A DNA stretch of 64,000 nt from Ascarosepion bandense (GCA_037127315.1 JBBBDQ010000350.1:5181001-5245000); one strand, 5' to 3'. Positions 53,350 to 63,809 are shown, numbered from the stretch's first letter. Notes: generated by a model not told the origin, from the letters alone. Numbers and translations: made by a program.

Positions 53350-53355
<6 letters not shown>
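52996..53355. other. Unannotated stretch
   Basis: Nothing recognised; an 84-codon plus frame at 53171-53425 ends in TA repeats. Confidence 0.35.

Positions 53356-53401
<46 letters not shown>
53356..53401. repeat. (TA)n microsatellite at PLE junction
   Basis: 46 bp of TA, starting where the PLE frame reaches LLAKY. Confidence 0.95.
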
Positions 53402-53405
<4 letters not shown>

Positions 53406-53560
53406 GCAAGCAAACTTTCTTTTAAATATGTTTCGTTAAAAACGACCGACAAGGAAGATTTTATCAATTTTGGCTTAATTTTTGCATTCTTAAAAGTTTT
53501 CTTTTTAATGAAGAGAACAAATGTAAAAATGTTCAATATTTATTAAATTTCGAAGTGCTT
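53402..53560 (-). mobile_element. PLE N-terminal fragment (minus)
   Basis: FTFVLFIKKKTFKNAKIKPK and LSVVFNETYLKESLLAKY correspond to the PLE start regions at 36161 and 32190. Ends in (TA)n. Confidence 0.6.
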
Positions 53561-53825
53561 TTGAAATAAAAAATATGGTCATTCGATTTCCGATCGCGCG
53601 CGTCACCTGATAGCTTTCAAGGAATGCTCCTTTTCAAAATCACAAAATAAATTACGTTAAAACATGAGGGAAAATAACAAAATAGGAAGCATAACATCTA
53701 TGAAAGTGACTGAAAGCGGTTGGAAATTTAGTAATTATGGAACAGTTTTACGTTCCTTATCTCTAGCAAAAAAAGTAAGAATACTGAAAAAAAAATCAAT
53801 AAAATCTTACTTTCCGTCATTTATA

Positions 53826-54105
53826 TATAGCGTCCATAACTCAGAGGTAGAATTCGGTCGGGTTTCAATGCTAGGTAAAACGCAATCGGCTCTCTATTCG
53901 TACTGATGAGCTGTGATACAGAGAAACAGATCTGTCTGCGGATGACTATATACGCTTTCACACCCTGATTGATCACTCTGGAAGAATGGTAGACTTTGAA
54001 AAGCAGTAGCTACTCTCACATCTACGTATCGTTCATTCAGCAATGAATTAGAACACTGTCATCTATTGGGCGTGTTTAATGATAATATAGACGCTAGAAA
54101 GTTCA
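53826..54105 (+). mobile_element. Family 2 hammerhead SINE, monomer 1 of second dimer
   Basis: Head CGTCCATAACTCAGAGGTAG with a 17-bp deletion before B-box GGTTTCAATGC, the ribozyme at 53898-53941, then GATGACTATATACGC, CACACCCTGATTGATCAC, GAATTAGAACACTG and TATTGGGCGTG. Leads directly into monomer 2, period about 287 bp. Confidence 0.82.
53898..53941 (+). ncRNA. Hammerhead ribozyme, best-preserved copy
   Basis: Stem I TCGTA/TGCGG, CTGATGA intact (53903-53909), stem II GCTGT-GAT-ACAGA with only the core-proximal pair lost (G-A), GAAA (53923-53926), stem III ACA/TGT with loop GATC, triplet GTC and cleavage expected after 53936. This is a type I arrangement with an open stem I. Confidence 0.78.
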
Positions 54106-54262
54106 CCTCCTTTTACCGAGCGCCCATAGTTCAGAGGTAGAATTGCCGACTGACGCCAATTCGATCGGGTTTCAATCCTGGGTAAAAAGCAATCGGCTGT
54201 CTAAACCTATTGATGCTGTGATACAGCGAAACAGATCTGTCTGCGGATATATATATATATAT
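54106..54262 (+). mobile_element. Family 2 hammerhead SINE, monomer 2 of second dimer
   Basis: Head GAGCGCCCATAGTTCAGAGG, full tRNA-like part with GCCGACTGACGCCAATTCGA, B-box GGTTTCAATCCTGGG, then the ribozyme at 54207-54246. Truncated just after it by TA repeats. Confidence 0.82.
54207..54246 (+). ncRNA. Hammerhead ribozyme with core deletion
   Basis: TTGATG replaces CTGATGA and the first base of stem II is gone; GAAA, stem III, GTC and TGCGG are kept. Confidence 0.6.
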
Positions 54263-54265
54263 ATA

Positions 54266-55329
54266 ATTTAGATACAACCCTAAGGAAATCGTCCGTGTGT
54301 AAGAATCTCCAGTGCAAGATAAACGAGTCTAATGTCAATGCGTTACCTTCAAAGTTAAGGTAACATGAAAGTGCAATAATGTTTTTAAATAGTTTTCTTG
54401 CTTGCTATAGTTTCTTTTTAGAAAGAATACTTAGAATCTCACGGACTTGAAAAGAAGGAGCCTCTAAATTTCAACCAATCATTTTGAAGTAGAGTTTAAT
54501 GGCAAACGTTTATATAAATGCATTAGTTTCTGAGTCATGGAGAAATGAATGCTCGCTAATGATCTGTTATTAAAGGTCTCTAAGTATATATTTACTTCTG
54601 CAGCTTCTGAGCAATTTCACCTTTTCTTATCTCTAGGATAATTCTCACTTGCTCTCTGGTCTATCGTTCTTTGAATTCAATCAGAAATATCTATTCTGGG
54701 TAATGAGCTCTTTATCTTCTTCCTCAATCGGATCTGCCGAGACACCAAACGTTGAAGCAAATGAATTTTCAAACCAATCACATCGCTTCCTGAACATTTT
54801 AGACAGTAAAGACGATTTTAGAAATGAGTAGGTCGTCTGGAATTTAAATAAATAAAAATCTTACTTGGTGATTCGTTTTGGTAGAATGGTTATAAAACCT
54901 ATCTTGTAGGTCATTATAATTTCGTTAGAATTTCTGTTGGTGATTTATACCTGTGGCCTCGCGCTAAAATTCCGTTTCACCGAGTAAATATGCTTCAGAC
55001 ACCGCGGTTTAGGTTAATGATCAGCGGCTGAATCGTTGTTGATAAAACAAACAAGGATGGGAATAATAGTCTGGGTGAAAAGCTTTCAATTAATGACTGG
55101 GCATTACTAAATAAGAACAGGAAGAGATTTTCCTATGGACACCGGGATATGGACACCGGGATGGTAACAATCTACACAAGTAGATTAAATAAAGCGTTCA
55201 TTTCAAAATTAAATCGGGTCGAGAAAACATTGTGATAATAAAAAGCAAAGTTGAGAACAATAGTTCCGATATAAATAATAATAACTAATTAACAAAAAAA
55301 GTTCTTCAAAGATTTAATTCCAAGTAAAG
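54266..55329. other. Unannotated stretch
   Basis: A 60-codon plus frame at 54649-54831 has no known motif. A short tandem (TATGGACACCGGGA twice) is at 55134-55161. No TE recognised. Confidence 0.35.
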
Positions 55330-55860
55330 CAGTTAAGCCACTAAAACACAAAGAGTTACTGAGTTTGAGAGAATAAGAAAAGAAAGAAGCAATATTCAGT
55401 CAGTTAAGTTCCATACGTGAAACACGCTTGGACAATCATGTCTCAAAAATGACTTGACTGACTGGGCAGAAGATTATCTCGCAGATAGTTGCCATTTCTT
55501 TCTGTGGTACACTGGTTGCCAGCCAAGGCTATAGAATCCAGTCTGTCCTGCTATTTAACCTATAACTGGGGGGAAGGGACGGATTAATACCTTTCCCAAG
55601 GGTATTTGCGTGTAAGTTAATGCAATGGGTTTAACTGGAATTCGAATTCGGTTCCCCGATTTCTCGTTCCGAGCCTATATCCACTGCACCACAGAGCACA
55701 TCCAAGCATAATCAAGAAGACAGTAGATATTGATTGACACCGCATTTACTTTTAGAAATCTAAGTTAACTGGAAAACATGGAGCCCGAAGGGAGTTCCAC
55801 AAGCGAGAAGTACAAGAAAGGAGTTAACATAGAACTTACGGTGACATATAACATATTCGA
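55330..55860 (-). pseudogene. CR1/Jockey-like LINE 3' end split by a SINE
   Basis: TTAAGCCACTAAAACACAAA at 55338 and GACAGTAGATATTGATTGAC...GAGCCCGAAGGGAGTTCCAC at 55718-55815 are the two sides of the same 3' region present unbroken at 38795-39010. The SINE at 55396-55702 sits between. Confidence 0.65.
55396..55702 (-). mobile_element. SINE family 1 (minus), inside a LINE
   Basis: Tail TCAGTCAGTTAAG, hairpin altered (CATGTCTCAAAAATGACTTG), body complete, B-box complement GGAATTCGAATTC, head GATATCCACTGCACCAC-like at 55676-55695. Confidence 0.85.
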
Positions 55861-56105
55861 CTGTAACTTGAGGAGACAATGTTACCAATTTACAGACAGA
55901 ATCAAAAAGTTGAATGACTGTTAAATTATTTCATGATATCGTTTTATTTCAAAAGTACAATTTAAGAATTGGTATTGCTTTAACTAGAAGATAAATATTA
56001 AATAACAGACATGTGTTAAATAATCCGAGTGAATGTGCACTTACAATGGAGCTAGGGTGAACAATATTGTTATTTTAGTGAATTCGATTCTCACTGAGTG
56101 CCATA

Positions 56106-56375
56106 CTACTGTGGCATTGCACCAAACGAGTACATGCTCTGTTTTGAGGGAGTTACGCATTGCTTCTTGGATAACTGCAAATTTTCTGTTGCTGCCGTAA
56201 GTCGTTGTTCAAGTTCAGGTGACGTCTTTGTCTTTGGAATGCTGATTTTCAAGGATGGGGTTACGTATTGCTTCTTGGATAACTGCAAGTTTTCTGTTGC
56301 TGCCGTAAGTCGTCGTTCAAGTTCAGGTGACGGCTTTATCTTTGGAATGCTGATTTTCAAGGATTTTTTTTCCAA
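56106..56375 (-). CDS. Unidentified 89-codon frame with two 36-residue repeats
   Basis: Minus strand, 89 codons. Two tandem 108-bp units (about 56258-56365 and 56150-56257) encode SLKISIPK(I/T)K(P/T)SPELE(R/Q)RLTAA + TENLQLSKKQ(Y/C)VTPS. Because 108 is a multiple of three, the frame is kept; the opposite strand (56098-56469) is also open for the same reason. I do not recognise the family. It could be an exon of a host gene or part of an unknown element; it abuts an RTE-like fragment. Coding status is uncertain. Confidence 0.3.
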   Translation of the reverse strand: MEKKSLKISIPKIKPSPELERRLTAATENLQLSKKQYVTPSLKISIPKTKTSPELEQRLTAATENLQLSKKQCVTPSKQSMYSFGAMPQ

Positions 56376-56384
56376 AAACTCAGC

Positions 56385-57128
56385 ACTGAGAAATAGGAAA
56401 AAATCGATAGAAACGTGGAAACTAGTACTGAACTTTTACGTGATATCTGTTCCTTTTGGTTCTGGGTGATCTCAGCGATGATAGAGAGACTTGAAGCAAG
56501 AGAAACAGAAGGATGCTGAGGATATGATTTACTGAACATGTGAACAACGAAAGACTTTGAAGTAGATGCAAACGAAAAGGAAAACATATATTTATCATCA
56601 AGAAGAGGCAGCTAAGGCTTCTTGGACAATGAGGAAGGAAGTTTTGGGGAATGTAATACTCACAGGAAGGATAGAGACGAGGTAAAGTAGCGTCAGACAT
56701 AACGCGATGGACAGTGAGTGCTGGGTAATCTCCTCAACGATGTAGATGAGACTTAAGGCAACAAAAATGTAGTTCTACAGAAGGATATTGAGGATACCAT
56801 TGACTGAATATGTGCGAAAAGACGAAGTTTTAGTGAAAATAGAAATAATAAAGAAACATATACTTAACATAAGAAGAGATAGTTAATGCTTCTAGGATAC
56901 ATAATGAGGAAAGAGAGCTTGGAAATCTGATACTCAGTGGACAAATTGAAGGCATGAAATACAAAGAAAAACAGTGCATGACATACTTAGTGAGCTTGAA
57001 TAAATGGATTGCGGAACAGGGTTTGAGAGAAATGACAGGATTACAAAATTTATTAAGCGCTGCAAGGGAGAGAAAGTAGTGGAGAGCCATCATCGCCTAC
57101 ATCTCGAGGGGATACGGCGCATAAAAGA
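56385..57128 (+). pseudogene. RTE-like LINE 3' fragment, rearranged
   Basis: LRNRKKSIETWKLVLNFYVI opens it, followed in broken frames by two successive copies of the tail region (RILRIPLTEYVRKDEVLVKI; LTGRIETR / IRRD...; GTGFERNDRIT). Ends GAGAGCCATCATCGCCTAC + ATCTCGAGGGGATAC, the usual 3' end. The doubling suggests an internal duplication. Confidence 0.65.
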
Positions 57129-57169
57129 GAAGAATTTGTAAGATTAGCGCAGCGTGATCATCTTATTCG

Positions 57170-58145
57170 CACTTTGATGCAGTTGCTGAACCTCTTCAAA
57201 GATGATGAGACTAATATTGTAGAATTCAGCAGATATACAAAGATAGAAAGCGGCATAAGACCGGATCTGTTCAACTTGTACAGCGAGAATATTTTAAAGA
57301 CCCTAGAAGTTACGCCTGGATTTGTCATCGGAGGCCACAATTTAAACAACCTAAGGTACGCAGATGATACAGTGCTGATAGTAGACACAGAAAGGAAACT
57401 ACAAGACCTCCTACAGAAGGTAGCTGAAGAAAATGATAAGAAAGGACTATAAATAAACTGCAATAAAACTGAATGCATAGTCATCAGTAAAAAAGGTAGC
57501 CCAATATGCCAAATACAGGTCGGGGATACTAAAATCAAGCAGGTACCTGGGAAGTGTTATAACAGAAGACGGAAAGTGCGACAGAGAGATTCGAAGGTAA
57601 ATTGGCATGGCGAAGGAAGCATTCCAGAAGTTGAGTAAAATATTAAGAAACAGGATAATTTCGCTAGAAACAAGGAAGATAGTACTAGGTTGCTATGTGT
57701 TGTCAGTTCTTCAGTATGGCAGCGAATACTGGAAAGTATCATCAAAAATGAAGGAAAAACGAGAAGCAACTGAAATATGGTTCTATATAAGGATGCTACG
57801 AATATTATGGATCGAGCATGTGAGCAATGATGAGGTTCTATAAATTATGGAAACAAAAGGAAATTGATATTGAGCACCAGACAGAGACATCTGAAGTTCC
57901 TGGGACATGCAATGAGGAAGGAGGGCTTGGAGAACCTGATAATAACAGGCTAGATAGCGGGAAAAAGAGACAGAGGAAAGCAACAGATAACATATTTGAA
58001 GGACCTAATCAGGTGTATGATGGGAACTAGGGTTGCAAGGTGTAACAAGAGTAGGCGTGCTAAGATCCACCAGGGATAGGGAGACGTGGAAAGCCATGAT
58101 CGCCTACTTCCTGAAGAGAGAGGGCATATAGAAGAAGAAGAATAT
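57170..58145 (+). pseudogene. RTE-like LINE fragment including RT core
   Basis: Contains ESGIRPDLFNLYSENIL, GFVIGGHNLNNL and RYADDTVLIVDT with YADD intact (57174-57452), then after a stop INCNKTECIVISKK-type text, MAKEAFQKLSKILRNRIISL and MLRILWIEHVSNDEVL (57607-57843), ending ESMIAY-type text and GAAGAAGAAGAA near 58131. It follows the previous fragment head to tail. Confidence 0.75.
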
Positions 58146-58899
58146 TGTAGACTAGTCAAGAATCTAAAATAACGACTAATCTTATTCATGTCGAGAGTAT
58201 ATTTTTATGTGCTAAGCCAAAACAGTAAAACAATTTGAGTTGCAACTGCTAGTCTTCGAGTTCTTCATTAAGTGGAATCGCCTTCATTGTCTGCCAACCT
58301 GAAATTAATCTTCCACGTTGTCAACTTCTGTGCAGAATCCCATCTAATGAGCCAAGTTTGTTGGAAGCATAATGAACAGTAAATAAATTTGGAAAATTAT
58401 GAAAATCATATCTCGCTCAAACAAATGATGATGTTCATAACGAAAAGGCGTGAAGCGTATAAGATCGATGTATGTGTATGTGTGTGTATTTGCGCGTATG
58501 TATGTGTGTGGGTGTATGTGTGGGTGCAAATCCGTTATTGTTAAAGATGAATTACTGCGAAAAGCTACATGACGTCATTGTGTCAATGAAATATCTTTAG
58601 ATGTCTGTTGGCAAAAAATATTTCCTATCTTTGTGAAAGGCTGAGTGCATATCAACTCTCTCACTTTCTCTCTTATACCTTCCTTCACACTATTGCATTT
58701 AGGAAAGGCATGAAACCATATCTTCCCAGCAGTGAATAAAATAGTAGAATTAATAGTCTTTAGTCTTGGTAAAGCAATCAATCCACGAAAGAAAAACTGA
58801 ATTCAACTCAACTATTAACATGTTTCAGAGTGGTTAAATTACTCACCATATTTTACAAATTAATAAATTACTTAATTAATTAATAAATAATAATAATAA
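58146..58899. other. Unannotated stretch
   Basis: GT-rich run near 58470-58530 and (AAT)n at 58886-58903. Nothing else. Confidence 0.4.
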
Positions 58900-59592
58900 T
58901 AATAGACCACCTTACCTCAGGATATTCTGTACTTGCCCCAAATGAATCTAAAAATCGTCACGATAGAGTGAGGCAATATTTACATTAACCAATGTGCAGC
59001 CACTATAGAAAATATGTAAACAAACACTGGCATGAACATCATCCAGCACCCGTTATAGAAATAGAAGATGTCACCATTCTATAGGATTACATCATCTACA
59101 CAGACAGAAAAATTGAAGTAAATAGGTCGAACATTATTGTTCAAAAACAGAAAGAAAATACTTGCCTATTAATTGATATGGCTTGTCCAGCGGATTGTAA
59201 CATAGCAACCAAGGAATTCGAAAAAATGTCAAAATATAAAGACCTGGAAATTGAAGTAGAAAAAAATGTGGAAATTGAAAACAAGAGTTGTGCCACTGAT
59301 AGTAGGAGCACTTCGAATGATAAAAATGGAACAAAACAACATATTGAACGAATCTCTGGAAACCCCCGTTTAGGAGATATACAAAAAATTGCTCGCAATA
59401 CAATTGTCTTGTTAAGTACAGCCCACACACTAAGTAGAACTTTTGTCTATGTAACGCTAGGGATATTAGGAGAGATAGAAAAAACATGAAATGGAGCCAT
59501 AACAACACACCACGACCTGCCTTAGGTCTTCCCGCAGACTTGGTAGGTAGTGCGACAATAGCAGAAATCGAAATATGATGAAAGATGACAAC

Positions 59593-59636
<44 letters not shown>
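58900..59636 (+). pseudogene. LINE pol C-terminus of a third type, with (AAT)n tail
   Basis: Plus strand: HDRVRQYLH, VTILWDYIIYTDRKIEVNRS, NTCLLIDMACPADCN and then an open 103-codon frame (59178-59489) with FEKMSKYKDLEIEVEKN, IERISGNPRLGDIQKIARNT and STAHTLSRTFVY. The pattern LIDMxxPxDxN...KYxDLEIEVExM...LQK...TAHxLR is known from C-termini of R2/NeSL-like and other invertebrate LINE proteins. The (AAT)14 run at 59594-59636 would be its 3' tail. Family assignment tentative. Confidence 0.6.
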
Positions 59637-59744
59637 CTCACCTTGGACAATTCTTCGAGGAGGTACATTAATAATATTGAGCAAGAATAATATTGCAGCG
59701 TGCGATACTGTCGAGAAGTGTATAAAACTATATCATTAATGGAC

Positions 59745-59984
59745 TCAATCCTTGTAAGAAAAATTGTGTAGATGGTTCTTATCTAAACCTGAAGGCATAA
59801 GTTGTAAGTCGCAACCAAAGCTTCGCGCCAACTGGATTTCTTCACCTCCTGATGCAGCTAGATTATGGACTCTGTTTTCATAAACTCCAACTAAGTTTTC
59901 CTCGACATAGTTGCAGTATGAACCACAGAATGCCTCTGTGTCTAATGAAAAATACAGAAAATGCGCCTGAGTGGTCGACTTCAA
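59745..59984 (-). CDS. Unidentified 79-codon frame
   Basis: Minus strand MKSTTQAHFLYFSL...VENRVHNLAASGG-like text (VYENRVHNLAASGGEEIQLA). Composition looks protein-like, with few low-complexity residues, but no motif I know; no splice sites were established. It may be an exon remnant or TE sequence. Confidence 0.2.
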   Translation of the reverse strand: MKSTTQAHFLYFSLDTEAFCGSYCNYVEENLVGVYENRVHNLAASGGEEIQLARSFGCDLQLMPSGLDKNHLHNFSYKD

Positions 59985-60042
59985 CAGGAATTTGTCAGCC
60001 TACCTGGGCAGACAACTGCATCGAAAACAAGCAATTAATTTT

Positions 60043-60215
60043 ATATATAACCGCAGACAGATCTGTTTCACTGTATCACAGCTCATCGGTACGGTTAGAT
60101 ATCCGATTGCTTCTAGCCAGGATTAAAACCCGACGAAATAAATCAGTCGGCGATTCTACCTCCGAGTTATGGGCGCTCGGTAGAGGAAGGCAGACTTTAG
60201 CGTGTTATATACAAT
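60043..60215 (-). mobile_element. Family 2 hammerhead SINE (minus), truncated after the ribozyme
   Basis: Head GAGCGCCCATAACTCGGAGG, B-box GGTTTTAATCCTGGC, ribozyme 60094-60051, then a TA-rich flank. The tail half is missing. Confidence 0.78.
60051..60094 (-). ncRNA. Hammerhead ribozyme, one core change
   Basis: Stem I CCGTA/TGCGG perfect with one G-T pair, core CCGATGA, stem II GCTGT-GAT-ACAGT (closing G-T), GAAA, stem III ACA/TGT, triplet GTC; cleavage expected between 60056 and 60055. Confidence 0.72.
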
Positions 60216-60227
60216 GTCATACGCCAA

Positions 60228-60372
60228 TATCACTACAAAAGTAGCTATTTTGTTTCGACACTACCTGCGCCTTACCATGTGATGGTGCTTATTTCAAGTT
60301 GAAGAGTTTTAAACACCATCACTTGATAAGACAAGGTAGTGTCGAAACAAAATAGCCACTTTTGTGGTGATA
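60228..60372. mobile_element. 145-bp hairpin element
   Basis: Arms of 60 bp (60228-60288 and 60313-60372): ATATCACTACAAAAGTAGCT... pairs with ...AGCCACTTTTGTGGTGATAT. The right arm contains TTGATAAGACAAGGTAGTGT + CGAAAC, like the motif at 26866-26835. Related to the hairpin at 19229-19340. Confidence 0.85.
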
Positions 60373-60485
60373 TGATATATTTATGTTATGAATTATAAAT
60401 AAATTTTATCTACTTTTTACTGAGCACATTTTTAAAAATAGTGTTTCTTTGGATACGGAATCTTATTCCATTCATACCTACCCTA

Positions 60486-60487
<2 letters not shown>

Positions 60488-60518
<31 letters not shown>
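60488..60518. repeat. (TA)n microsatellite
   Basis: 31 bp of TA. Confidence 0.9.
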
Positions 60519-60519
<1 letters not shown>

Positions 60520-61588
60520 TAGTTTAGTTGTTTGTTTTACCAGCATATCTACCCTTTTTGGGTCATTTAATGCTGAATAATTTGTTTGTTTTTCTGTTTA
60601 CTGCTTGTTGATCTTTTGTGAGTATTGCTGTCGAGATATAAGTAGAGGTGTTGTGATATGATGTGTGATGGTTATATGCTATCTTCTTTTGAAACTATAT
60701 TTTGTTATATAATTTTGTTGCTTTTAAAAATTCTAAAAAGTATATATATATAAATGTATGTGTGTGTGTGATGTTTTGCTTTATTTGTTTTGTTTAGCGA
60801 TATATCAACACCTCCATGGGTTACTGAATACCAACATCAAAATATTTTAAACATAATTTTACCCCTTCGACAACAAATATTTTGGACATAATTCTATACT
60901 TTGACTGTAAACGTATGTTTTACATGGGTGGTTTGTAGAGAATTAAATGTATTGTTGGTTATTATGTTAAACAAAGTATTATTGTTAGTCGTTGTATAAA
61001 ATGTATTGATAGTCATAAAAATGTATTGTTTGTCACTGTTTATATTTTCTGCTTTTAAGGCAATCACGCTGTCTCTGATATCAATCATATTTTTTTTTTG
61101 TCGGTCACTACCTATGACGTCAGTTATATTTCTGTGGGACACAGAAATATATTGCAGTATTTTTACTATAAAAATCTGTTTTATACTTTCCTAACGTTTC
61201 AAGTTTTGTTTTTGGGGTTCACATTTTCTCATAATTGGGACCCTAACAGGTGCTACTACCGGTTCAAGGTGAACCGAAGAACAATAGCCATTATTACGTT
61301 GTCCTATGCTTCTCAAAACATCTAATATCTCCATCAGAGGCCTTGCTGCCAGATGTAGTTCATCGTCATACACAGGGCCATGCCACAAAAATCAGGATAG
61401 AGACAGATAAGTTAAGATTTAATTTAATTTTTTACTATTAATGCTCTATTTCTTTATAATGAGCCCAAAATCTGCTTGCCTTAAAAGCGTAATCTACCAG
61501 AAATGACCATTTCGACCGTTTTCATTTTTGTCTATGTTTTATATCGATGGAATAACGATATATAAATCTTCATATACATTTCATATAT
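60519..61588. other. Unannotated stretch with weak coding hints
   Basis: Minus strand at 61388-61191 gives MWHGPVYDDELHLAARPLME + ILDVLRSIGQ, protein-like but unrecognised. Around 60940-61035 a loose ~25-bp repeat (AAATGTATTGTTGGTTAT, AAGTATTATTGTTAGTCG, AAATGTATTGATAGTCAT) occurs. No known TE. Confidence 0.3.
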
Positions 61589-61877
61589 TCAGTTAAATGC
61601 CATACACGATTTGGGCGATCATGTCTCGAATATGACTTGACTGAAGATTATCCTGCAGTAGTTTGCCATTGCTTTCTGTGGTAGACTGATTGCCAGCCAA
61701 GGATATAGAACCCAATCTGTCCCATTATTTAACCCATAACTGGAGGGAAGAGATGGATTAATACCTTTCCCAAGGGTATTTGTGCGTAAGTGAATGCAAA
61801 GAATTCAACTGGAATTCGAACTCGGCACCCCGATTTCTCGTTCCGAGTCGATATCCACTGCACCACAACGTACATCC
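61589..61877 (-). mobile_element. SINE family 1 (minus)
   Basis: Starts TTCAGTTAAATGCCATACAC; hairpin partly deleted (GATCATGTCTCGAATATGAC); body and head complete to CACTGCACCACAACG. Confidence 0.85.
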
Positions 61878-62480
61878 TCAGAATTTATATATTAACAGTT
61901 GTAAAAAAAAAAGATATATGACAAATTGGAAAAAAAAAATTTTTCTGAGGCTTTTAATCCGTCAACACTTTATCGGACATGTTCATGTTGTTGTGTCTAC
62001 ACATGCTCACAAACAATAGACGCTTTTCGTTGTTTTGTTTTTTTTTTTAATTTTAAATTCTTTTTAAATTTTGAACACAATCTTCCTTCTCGTAACCACG
62101 TCACAGACTTTTTGTTTTTTTGCCGTATTAAGTTCTGTAAATATTAATAGAGACTATCTTTGTGATTAGAAAGAGTCGTGTATCAGATAACATGATATCG
62201 TTTAGAACGATTTTATTTCCATTGAACAAGTCGTTCCGAACAAAGACGCTATTATATAGAATTACGTAGGTAATTATATTTCTAATTATACAGGCTAAAC
62301 GTCAACGGGAAACTGACCATTAAATTCAATTATCAAGTTTATTTTCGATTTCATTTAATTCGTTTCAGGTTACTATCAAATAATCTTGTTAAAAATTTGA
62401 AAAATCGGTTCGATTAGAACTGAGCCAGTGTTCTTGATGTCGACCTAGCAATTAAACCAATTAATTAATTTTATCAACGA
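61878..62480. other. Unannotated stretch
   Basis: AT-rich, poly-A and poly-T runs, nothing recognised. Confidence 0.4.
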
Positions 62481-62535
62481 ACAGTACTACTACTACTATT
62501 ACTACTATAACTTCTACTACTACTAATAATAATCA
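62481..62535. repeat. (ACT)n/(AAT)n microsatellite
   Basis: Trinucleotide run ACTACTACT...TAATAATAA directly before the SINE tail; a matching ACTACTAAT run follows the SINE head at 62845-62872. Confidence 0.85.
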
Positions 62536-62840
62536 ATCAGTCAGTTAAGAGCCATACGTAATACACGCTTGGGGCGATCATGTCTCAAAAGAGACATGAC
62601 TGACTGGGCAGAAGATTATGCCGCAGTAGGTTGCCATTGCGCTCTGCGGTAGACTGGTGGCCAGCCAAGGCTATAGAACCCAATCTGTACTATTATTTAA
62701 CCCATAATTGGAGAGAAAAACGGATTAATACCTTTCCCAAGGTTATTTGTGCGTAAGTGAATGCAAGAAATTCAACTGGAATTCGAGCTCGGCTCCCGGA
62801 TTTGTCATTTCGAGTCGATATCCACTGCACCACAACGCAA
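62536..62840 (-). mobile_element. SINE family 1 (minus), inside an (ACT)n tract
   Basis: Full length with perfect hairpin CATGTCTCAAAAGAGACATG, body and head. The trinucleotide repeats on both sides suggest it entered a single simple-repeat locus. Confidence 0.9.
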
Positions 62841-62917
62841 AACTACTACTAATACTACTACTACTAATAATAACATTCGTAGTCATACTACATTGTTCTG
62901 GAATGTTATCAGCTTGA

Positions 62918-63410
62918 TCTTCTTCTTCTTTTATGTGCCGTGTCTCTTGAGGACGCAGGCGATCATGGCCATCCACATTTCTCTATCTCTTGTAGCTCTT
63001 AACAACCCTTCTCCTTGTTACACCGCTCAAATCCCGCTCCACCATTTATCTGTTCAAGTCTATTAAGTATGTCACGCGTTGCTTCTCCTTTGTCTCGCCT
63101 TCCTTCTATCCGTCCCGTGAGCATGAGATTCTCCAAGCCTTCTTTCCTCATTGCATGTCCCAAAGACTGTCTTTTGCTAATGTTAAGTTTCAGTTTCCTT
63201 GTTGTGTCCATCCTCTCTAAAACCTCGTCGTTGCTCACATATTCTGTCCATTATATCCTCAGCATCGTTCTGCAGAAGCACATTTTGGTTTCTGTAGGTC
63301 TTTCCTTTCATGAGTTGTCCAGCATTTGCTGCCATATTGATGAACAATCCAGTATGACAAGCCGGACATGACAATCCAGTATTTTCTTCTTTGTTTCCAG
63401 TGAAAACTGA
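62918..63410 (-). pseudogene. RTE-like LINE 3' fragment (minus)
   Basis: (TTC)n at 62920-62931 is the tail; minus strand encodes MSNDEVLERMDTTRKLKLNI, LGHAMRKEGLENLMLTGRIE and GRRDKGEATRDILNRLEQIN (63238-62999), and further up a damaged QNVLLQNDAEDIMD, then ETKKKILDCHVRL-type text. Cut off near 63410. Confidence 0.75.
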
Positions 63411-63513
63411 GCCAAAATAATTAAAAAATAATTTTTGGTCAGGCCTAAAAATTGTCAGCGACACTATAAATATTATTATTGATTCTCATTATTTTTATTA
63501 TTATACTCATTAC

Positions 63514-63809
63514 GTGCGATGTGCGTTGTGGTGCATTGGATATCGGCTCGGAACGAGAAATCAGGGAGCCGAGTTCGAATTCCAGCCGAATTCATTGCAT
63601 TCACTTACGCGCAAATACCCTTGGGAAAGGTATTAATCCGTCTATTCCTTCCAGTTATGGGTTAAATAACAGGACAGATTGGGTTCTATAGCCTTGGTTG
63701 GCAATGGCAACCTACTGCGGGATAATCTTGTGTCCGGTCAGTCATGTCTCTTTCGAGACATGATCACCCAAGCGTGTATCACATATGGCACTTAACTGAC
63801 TGACTGACT
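63514..63809 (+). mobile_element. SINE family 1 (plus), well preserved
   Basis: Head GTGGTGCATTGGATATCGGC, B-box GAGTTCGAATTCC, hairpin CATGTCTC-TTTC-GAGACATG perfect, tail ACTGACTGACTGACTC. Has lost about 20 bp (ACCAGTCTACCGCAGAAAGT) of the body. Confidence 0.9.

Noticed and set aside
54649..54831. Small host gene of 60 codons
   Set aside because: No motif, no upstream or downstream support; length is expected by chance.
63183..63464. 93-codon minus frame (MSLTIFRPDQKLFFNYFGSV...) as a new protein
   Set aside because: Its lower half is frame-shifted RTE-like tail sequence and the upper half has no motif.
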